A DNA stretch of 7,318 bases from an uncultured Verrucomicrobiota bacterium (GTDB lineage: Bacteria; Verrucomicrobiota; Kiritimatiellia; RFP12; UBA1067): contig CALYTX010000065.1 of NCBI GenBank assembly GCA_945487985.1, forward strand, positions 1 to 7,318, in the 5' to 3' direction. The position numbers were made by a program, and so were the translations under genes. Shown here piece after piece: positions 1 to 3,942 of this stretch (positions are counted from its first letter, which is position 1; each line of letters begins with the position of its first letter). The notes beneath the pieces were generated by a model that did not search any database, was not told the DNA's origin, and saw nothing but the letters and a program-made list of their open reading frames with translations.

Positions 1-350
1 TCGGCCATCTTGATGCCGCCGTAGGGCATGAACGCGCGCTTGAGCGGCTTGTCCGTCTGGAGACCGACGATTTTCTCGAGATCGCGGTCGAGATAGCCGG
101 GGGCGTGCGAGGTGATGGACGAGACGATGTCCGTGTCCATGTCGAGGACACCGCCTTTGGCGCGTTCCTCCTTCTGGAGCGCCTGCAGCTTCGTCCAGAG
201 AGCCGTCGTCGCCGCGGTCGCCCCGGCAAGAAACGACTCGTCGCCGTCATACGGCGTGTAGTTCAGGCGGATGAACTCGGCAGGATCGATTTCCTCCTGC
301 CATTCGCCACCGACAAACCCTTCCCATGCGGGATATGTTGCACTATTCAT
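1..350 (-). CDS. pflB: Pyruvate formate-lyase (formate C-acetyltransferase), N-terminal part, cut by the window edge
   Basis: Pyruvate formate-lyase is the oxygen-sensitive glycyl-radical enzyme that converts pyruvate and CoA to acetyl-CoA and formate in the cytoplasm of fermenting bacteria. The 116 visible residues follow the known PflB N-terminus closely: AWEGF, then NYTPYDGDESFLAGAT, then SITSHAPGYLDRDLEKIVGLQTD, then PLKRAFMPYGGIKM. The catalytic cysteine pair and the radical glycine lie in the missing C-terminal part, so activity cannot be judged. I place the start at the ATG at 350-348 because an AAAGGA ribosome site (365-360) sits 9 nt before it. A second in-frame ATG at 359-357 (adding Met-Pro-Glu) is only one base from that site and is less likely. 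The gene is divergent from the cysteine desulfurase gene and has its own promoter about 130 nt upstream. The pflA activase gene is not in view. The family identification is very secure. Confidence 0.96.
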   Translation of the reverse strand, partial: MNSATYPAWEGFVGGEWQEEIDPAEFIRLNYTPYDGDESFLAGATAATTALWTKLQALQKEERAKGGVLDMDTDIVSSITSHAPGYLDRDLEKIVGLQTDKPLKRAFMPYGGIKMA

Positions 351-472
351 TTCGGGCATTCCTTTACTCAGAATAATGCCCAGACGATCGGCTTGACCGG
401 CAAATGCCGTTCCGCAGTCCATGTGGTAAACTCCACTGGGGGCACGCGCCCCTATCGTCAGTTCCGCGGACG
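351..472 (-). promoter_or_regulatory. Predicted 5' untranslated leader of pflB, with hairpins
   Basis: If transcription starts about 7 nt downstream of the -10 box at 484-479, the pflB mRNA carries a leader of about 120 nt. Three short hairpins can be seen in it: 439-443 with 448-452 (GGGGC/GCCCC, 4-nt loop), 423-426 with 433-436 (GTGG/CCAC, 6-nt loop), and 398-401 with 406-409 (CGGC/GCCG, 4-nt loop). I recognise no known riboswitch or protein-binding leader, and there is no obvious FNR or ArcA box. A function in control of the fermentation gene is possible but only inferred from length and pairing. Confidence 0.4.
360..365 (-). promoter_or_regulatory. Ribosome binding site of pflB
   Basis: Read on the minus strand this is AAAGGA, ending 9 nt before the ATG at 350-348. 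It decides between two in-frame ATG codons nine bases apart: the inner one has normal spacing, while the outer one would leave a single base. It is one of only two strong Shine-Dalgarno sequences in the window. Confidence 0.7.
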
Positions 473-478
473 CCGTAT

Positions 479-487
479 ATTATATCA
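479..487 (-). promoter_or_regulatory. Extended -10 promoter for pflB
   Basis: On the minus strand the sequence reads TGATATAAT: a perfect TATAAT hexamer at 484-479 preceded by the TGn extension at 487-485. It lies in a short AT-rich island (about 475-492) inside GC-rich DNA. At the usual 17-nt spacing the -35 position reads TGATCC, a poor match to TTGACA, as is typical when the extended -10 carries recognition. The 7-bp inverted repeat 466-472 / 494-500 flanks the box. It points toward pflB and is nearly identical to the promoter of the divergent gene. Confidence 0.65.
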
Positions 488-634
488 TATTTCCGTCCGC
501 AGGATCACGTCGGCGGGACGCCGCCTACGGGACCGCGATTGTAAACTGTTGAATCCACTAACTGACATCAACGGGATTCGGGTCTTGTCCCGACTTGGTC
601 GCCCGACCCGCAGTTCGCGGGCACCCCACCGACA

Positions 635-688
635 TGATTCCGACGCGCGCGCCTTCACGCGCGCCCTTTACCGTGGCGGTCGGAATCA
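635..688. repeat. Perfect 10-bp inverted repeat enclosing a second GC-rich hairpin
   Basis: The arms TGATTCCGAC (635-644) and GTCGGAATCA (679-688) are exact reverse complements separated by 34 nt. Directly inside the left arm, GCGCGCG (645-651) pairs with CGCGCGC (658-664) across a 6-nt loop, giving a bent or two-tier stem. The structure is the same on both strands, so it does not reveal the transcribed strand. It could be the core of a structured RNA, a cruciform, or a protein-binding palindrome. Confidence 0.55.
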
Positions 689-743
689 CATCGGGCCCAC
701 GAATGTGCTCTCGTGCGCCTGTCGGCTCCAAGGCTCTTCGCTG

Positions 744-775
744 CGACATGCCAGGCGGAATCGTGTCGACTTTTT
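744..775 (+). terminator. Candidate intrinsic terminator (plus strand)
   Basis: CGACATG (744-750) pairs with CGTGTCG (762-768), giving seven pairs including one G-U, across an 11-nt loop. Two bases later a run of five Ts follows (771-775). It would end any plus-strand transcript coming out of the hairpin-rich block, about 55 nt before the promoter of the cysteine desulfurase gene. The large loop and short T-run make it a weak candidate. The 744-748 arm can alternatively pair with 720-724. Confidence 0.35.
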
Positions 776-825
776 GAGATTTTCAAGTGGCAAACTCGGG
801 ATTGATCGTTAGAACGGCATGATTG

Positions 826-834
826 TGGTATAAT
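826..834 (+). promoter_or_regulatory. Extended -10 promoter for the cysteine desulfurase operon
   Basis: TGGTATAAT is a perfect TATAAT (829-834) with the TGn extension (826-828). No good -35 is present at 17 nt (TCGTTA at 806-811), though TTGATC occurs at 802-807 with a long 21-nt spacer. The expected start of transcription, about 7 nt downstream, falls at about 840-842, only about five bases before the ATG at 846. The box and the bases after it match the divergent pflB promoter: both fit TG[AG]TATAATATAC[CG]G. Confidence 0.7.
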
Positions 835-845
835 ATACCGTAACC

Positions 846-2030
846 ATGGAAAAGACAGTCTATTTCGACAACAACGCCACCACGCGTCTCGCCGATGAGG
901 TGCGCGATGCTATGGCGCCTTTCTTCTGTGAATACTACGGCAATCCCAGTTCAATGCACTTCTTTGGCGGACAAATCGCCAAATCCCTTTCACATGCACG
1001 CGAAGAAGTTGCCTTATTTCTGAATTGCTCCCCCGAAGAGATAATCTTCACTTCCTGCGCGACGGAATCGGATAACACTGCCATCCGCGGCGCCGCCGAA
1101 TACTACGGCAAAACATCAAAAATCATTACTACCGCCGTAGAGCACCCAGCCGTGCTCCAGCCCTGCCGCCGCCTCAAGGCGCTCGGGCACGAGACAGTGG
1201 AACTGCCAGTCGACGCAGTCGGGCAAATCGATCTGGAACGCTTGCGCGATGAACTCCAAGGGACGAAAAACGCAATCGTGTCAATCATGTGGGCAAACAA
1301 TGAAACCGGAACTGTTTTCCCAATCGAAAAGATCGCGCAAATCTGCAAGGAATACGGAGCGATATTCCATACCGACGCAGTGCAGGTCGCCGGCAAGATT
1401 CCAGTGGATCTGTCCAAGACCGCTGTCGACATGCTTTCAATGAGCGGTCACAAGTTCCACGCGCCCAAAGGCATCGGTATTCTCTATGTGCGGAAAGGGA
1501 CGAAATTCAAACCTTTCATGCTCGGCGGCCATCAAGAAGCCGGTCGGCGCGCCGGGACCGAAAATGTGCCTTACATCATTGCTCTGGCCAAAGCCTGCGA
1601 ACTCGCACGATTGGGGATGAAGCGCGAAAACGCGTCCGTGGCCGCCATGCGCGACCGGCTGGAAGCGGGCATACTCGCCCAATGCCCCAACGTTCGCGTC
1701 AACGGCGATATTGCCAATCGCCTGCCCAACACCCTAAATGTTAGTTTTGAATACATCGAAGGCGAGGCCATCGCCTACCGGCTTTCCGATCTTGGAATTT
1801 GCGTATCGACCGGTAGCGCCTGCGCGTCAGGATCGCTCGACCCCAGCCACGTCATCCGCGCTATGGGCGTTCCATTCATCGCGGTGCACGGCTCAGTGCG
1901 ATTCTCACTGTCGCGCTACAACACCATGGACGAAGTCGACTACGCGCTCGAACAGATTCCGCCCGTAATCAAGCGCTTGCGCGAACTTTCGCCGTTCGGT
2001 CCCGATACCGACCCGACAACATTCCAATAG
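846..2030 (+). CDS. nifS: Cysteine desulfurase, NifS type (PLP-dependent)
   Basis: This enzyme removes sulfur from L-cysteine, leaving alanine and an enzyme persulfide, and supplies sulfur for iron-sulfur clusters and thio-modified cofactors in the cytoplasm. The 394 residues have the family's full length. Visible motifs are the N-terminal FDNNATT (7-13), His100 in VEHPAVL (over the cofactor ring), the cofactor-binding Lys203 in SGHKFH, RAGTEN near 237, and the catalytic Cys326 in STGSACASGSLDPSH. The cysteine loop and residue numbering are very close to Azotobacter NifS (Lys202, Cys325), so I call it NifS-type. It could equally serve housekeeping cluster assembly as an IscS. The ATG at 846 is fixed by the FDNNATT motif, yet has no Shine-Dalgarno site and lies about five bases from the predicted transcription start. 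No scaffold (IscU/NifU) gene is nearby. A lipoprotein gene follows 11 nt downstream. Confidence 0.95.
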   Translation: MEKTVYFDNNATTRLADEVRDAMAPFFCEYYGNPSSMHFFGGQIAKSLSHAREEVALFLNCSPEEIIFTSCATESDNTAIRGAAEYYGKTSKIITTAVEHPAVLQPCRRLKALGHETVELPVDAVGQIDLERLRDELQGTKNAIVSIMWANNETGTVFPIEKIAQICKEYGAIFHTDAVQVAGKIPVDLSKTAVDMLSMSGHKFHAPKGIGILYVRKGTKFKPFMLGGHQEAGRRAGTENVPYIIALAKACELARLGMKRENASVAAMRDRLEAGILAQCPNVRVNGDIANRLPNTLNVSFEYIEGEAIAYRLSDLGICVSTGSACASGSLDPSHVIRAMGVPFIAVHGSVRFSLSRYNTMDEVDYALEQIPPVIKRLRELSPFGPDTDPTTFQ

Positions 2031-2041
2031 GATCTACCGCT

Positions 2042-2416
2042 GTGTTCAAGTTTCTTTCCTTCTTCATCCTCTCTTTATTCTGCCTGCTCGCAGGCTGCCG
2101 GCGCGAAGATATTCGCTTGGCGCAAATCCAGTTGCCGGAAGCGACCGCTGCCGATCTCGAACGCATGAAACTCGCCTTCGTGATTCCAGGACTGCGCGGA
2201 ATGCGCGATGCGCGCGTTGCGGACGGCATACTACTCGAAACGCTCGAGTTCGACGCCGACTCGAAAACCCTCTCGATTAAATACGATTCAATGAAGATTG
2301 CCCGCACCAATATCCGCGTGAAACTCGAAAAAGCAGGGCTAAAAGTAGTTTTCCCCAGCAACAACCCCAATGGAGTAGCTGGATACGTTGATTTCAAACC
2401 TGCTTCGGTTCAATAA
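2042..2416 (+). CDS. Small lipoprotein with an HMA-like domain lacking the metal-binding cysteines
   Basis: The 124-residue product starts at a GTG. It begins with a lipoprotein signal: Lys3, a hydrophobic stretch at 4-16, and the lipobox LAGC with Cys19 as the predicted lipidated residue, so the mature protein should be membrane-anchored outside the cytoplasm. Residues about 43-104 follow the beta-alpha-beta-beta-alpha-beta pattern of heavy-metal-associated (HMA) domains: FVIPGLRGMRDARV, then LEFDADSKTLSIKYD, then an IRVKLEKAGLKV end typical of the family. The two cysteines of the usual GMxCxxC are Gly53 and Asp56 here, so classical copper binding is unlikely. An AGGA ribosome site (2029-2032) overlaps the TAG stop of the cysteine desulfurase gene with a 9-nt spacer, which implies co-translation. 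The stop abuts the stop of the convergent reductase gene. I do not recognise a named family and the function is unknown. Confidence 0.8.
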   Translation: MFKFLSFFILSLFCLLAGCRREDIRLAQIQLPEATAADLERMKLAFVIPGLRGMRDARVADGILLETLEFDADSKTLSIKYDSMKIARTNIRVKLEKAGLKVVFPSNNPNGVAGYVDFKPASVQ

Positions 2417-3124
2417 TCAAAACATCCCGCCGTTAACCGAAATCACCTGACGCGTAATATAGCCGGCCGCGTCAGAAAGCAGATAGGTTACAAGCGAAGC
2501 AATTTCGCACGGCCGCGCAAAACGGCGCATGGGGATGGCCTTTTTGATTTCCGCAAGCGCATCGGCGTCGATGGACGAAACCATTTCGGTTTCTACCAGT
2601 CCCGGTGCGATTGCGTTGACAGTTATGCCGCGCTTGGCCAGTTCTACCGCTAAGGCTTTTACCGCGCCAATAACCCCCGCTTTGGCGGCCGAGTAGTTAA
2701 CTTGTCCGCGATTGCCGGCAACGCCCGAGACGGATGATATGGCGATAATCCTGCCCTTGATGCGTGCGGAAATCATCGGCATGACCGCAGGCTTGAGCAC
2801 ATTGTAAAAACCGTTAAGATCCGTATTGATTACCTGGTCCCAATCGTCATTCTCCATAGCTGGGAAAGCGCTGTCACGGTTGACACCGGCATTCAGCACT
2901 ATACCATAATAGGGTCCGTTGGCGGCGATATCTCGCTCGATGGCATCCTTGGCCGCCGCACGATCGGCAATATCGAACTGCAGGTCGGTGCCGCCGGAAG
3001 TTACGGAATGGGTCACAACCCGGTAGCCTGCCGCCGCCAGCTCCGCGGCGATGGATGCACCGATTCCGCGCGAGGAGCCGGTAACGAGAACACGTTTCAT
3101 GTTTTGCATAGAATTGTTCGACAT
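2417..3124 (-). CDS. fabG: 3-oxoacyl-ACP reductase, FabG family, resembling aryl polyene-cluster reductases
   Basis: This is an NADPH-type short-chain dehydrogenase that reduces 3-oxoacyl-ACP to 3-hydroxyacyl-ACP during fatty-acid-like chain elongation in the cytoplasm. The Rossmann motif TGSSRGIG (15-22), NAG (78-80) and the catalytic Ser131, Tyr144 (YSAAK) and Lys148 are all present, and the length of 235 is normal. Several stretches (NDDWDQVI, FYNVLKPAVMPMI, GNRGQVNYSAAKAG, the C-terminal TRQVISVNGGM) recall, from memory, the FabG-like reductases of aryl polyene pigment clusters more than housekeeping FabG. I use the first ATG (3124-3122), which lies 8 nt after the upstream stop. The ATG at 3100-3098 (giving MKRVLVTG) is equally plausible, since neither has a ribosome site. 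It is the last gene of the minus-strand operon and directly follows a ketoacyl synthase, its natural partner. Confidence 0.92.
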   Translation of the reverse strand: MSNNSMQNMKRVLVTGSSRGIGASIAAELAAAGYRVVTHSVTSGGTDLQFDIADRAAAKDAIERDIAANGPYYGIVLNAGVNRDSAFPAMENDDWDQVINTDLNGFYNVLKPAVMPMISARIKGRIIAISSVSGVAGNRGQVNYSAAKAGVIGAVKALAVELAKRGITVNAIAPGLVETEMVSSIDADALAEIKKAIPMRRFARPCEIASLVTYLLSDAAGYITRQVISVNGGMF

Positions 3125-3132
3125 GGCGTCAG

Positions 3133-3942
3133 TCAGAGAATAATGCCTTCAAAATCGTCGCTGATGCGGACAACCCCCGCCGCGGCGCTGAATCCCGCGC
3201 CAAAGCCGGCAATCAAGGCTCGTCCACTGCGTCGCGCATAGGCGAGTGCCAATGGGATCGAACACGAACCGGGATTACGAACCGACTCTTCAAGGATCAC
3301 GAGTTTGTCCGAGTGGCCAAGCGATTTTGCTAACTGACGAATCATATAGCCATTGGCTTGGTGCGGGGCGAAGATGTCGAAATCGCTGCCAAATGGGCGC
3401 AGGAAGGCTGAAATCTCTCGCGCCACGAAGGAGAAAACCTTGAAGCCGTCCATCCGGATAGGACCGTTCGCATCGCATTCAAGCGAACTCGAAGCGCTGG
3501 AGTAAAAATCGAATCGACTGCATGATTGCTGCGCGGGGCGGACGGAAATCACGCTCGCGCTCGCCGCGTCGGAAAAGATATTACCCGTCGCCTTGTCGCT
3601 GGCATCGACGAGAGGAGTTTGCACATCGCCGTCCACGACCAACACCGGCTTTCCGGTGTCCGCAGCAATCTTCGCGGCCAGATAAACTGCATAGGGATAG
3701 GCGCTGCAGGCCAGCTGCAAATCAAATGCTGGCGTTGAAGCGGACAGGGAAAGTGCCGATGCAATCTCTACCGACAACGCTGGAAAACGCCGCGGATTGG
3801 AAAAGGTAGCGGCAATCACCGCACCGTATTCGCGTCTGGACAATGCGCTGGCAGCCTTACATGCCAACTCCGAGAGCGACTCTCCGCGGCCGCGGACGGC
3901 GGAGATGCAATCAATGCAAACCTCCTCGCGGAGAACAATCAC
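3133..3942 (-). CDS. Short 3-oxoacyl-ACP synthase III-like protein (KAS III / FabH family)
   Basis: KAS III enzymes condense an acyl-CoA primer with malonyl-ACP to start chain building. The triad is intact: Cys79 in DLQLACSAY, His194 in APHQAN and Asn223 in RNPGSCSIP, followed by the family's GFGAGFS ending. Residues 162-176 (IRMDGFKVFSFVARE) match the dimer-helix region. At 269 residues it is shorter than the roughly 320 usual for FabH. The first 33 or so residues before the first catalytic-domain helix are missing, including the stretch with the WI..RTGI signature that helps bind CoA. The start is the GTG at 3942-3940: it has an AGGAGG site 4 nt upstream and overlaps the ptsI stop as GTGA. 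A longer reading frame from 3981 would bury that site. The reductase follows 8 nt downstream. The primer substrate is unknown; a specialised chain rather than bulk fatty acid is inferred. Confidence 0.82.
   Translation of the reverse strand: MIVLREEVCIDCISAVRGRGESLSELACKAASALSRREYGAVIAATFSNPRRFPALSVEIASALSLSASTPAFDLQLACSAYPYAVYLAAKIAADTGKPVLVVDGDVQTPLVDASDKATGNIFSDAASASVISVRPAQQSCSRFDFYSSASSSLECDANGPIRMDGFKVFSFVAREISAFLRPFGSDFDIFAPHQANGYMIRQLAKSLGHSDKLVILEESVRNPGSCSIPLALAYARRSGRALIAGFGAGFSAAAGVVRISDDFEGIIL

Larger units (their letters stand above)
540..775. other. Hairpin-rich intergenic block, possible small RNA gene or dispersed repeat element
   Basis: This is the core of the 495-bp gap between pflB and the cysteine desulfurase gene. 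It has no convincing protein gene but many inverted repeats in a row: 551-556/574-579, 578-582/589-593, 607-611/617-621, 635-644/679-688 with 645-651/658-664 nested inside, 698-702/711-715, 720-724/744-748, and 744-750/762-768. The last is followed by five Ts on the plus strand. I looked for signatures of tRNA, tmRNA, RNase P RNA and SRP RNA and found none. A 63-codon ORF is open on the minus strand (749-558) and a 60-codon one on the plus strand (595-777), but neither has a ribosome site. A plus-strand structured RNA or a dispersed repeat is the best reading, with low certainty. Confidence 0.3.

Noticed and set aside
391..410. Possible FNR box (TTGACCGGCAAATG) in the pflB leader
   Set aside because: Only one half-site fits the TTGAT-N4-ATCAA consensus, and it lies downstream of the predicted transcription start.
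551..600. tRNA-like T-arm on the minus strand (CCCGAATCCC)
   Set aside because: No acceptor stem, D-arm or anticodon arm can be drawn around it, and the TTC of GGTTCGAATCC is lacking.
540..775. RNase P RNA, tmRNA or SRP RNA as an identity for the hairpin block
   Set aside because: The conserved core words of these RNAs are absent on both strands and the length fits none of them well.
105..812. Long plus-strand open frame of 235 codons across the pflB start and the intergenic gap
   Set aside because: Its first third is antisense to clear pflB sequence, it crosses two promoters and the hairpin block, and the product looks like no protein family.
2340..2416. Terminator for the minus-strand operon inside the lipoprotein gene
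   Set aside because: A short T-run exists but no stem of five or more pairs precedes it on the minus strand.
2888..2906. Minus-strand TGGTATAGT resembling the extended -10 boxes
   Set aside because: It lies within conserved Tyr-Gly-Ile-Val codons of the reductase, with no -35 and no gene start just downstream.
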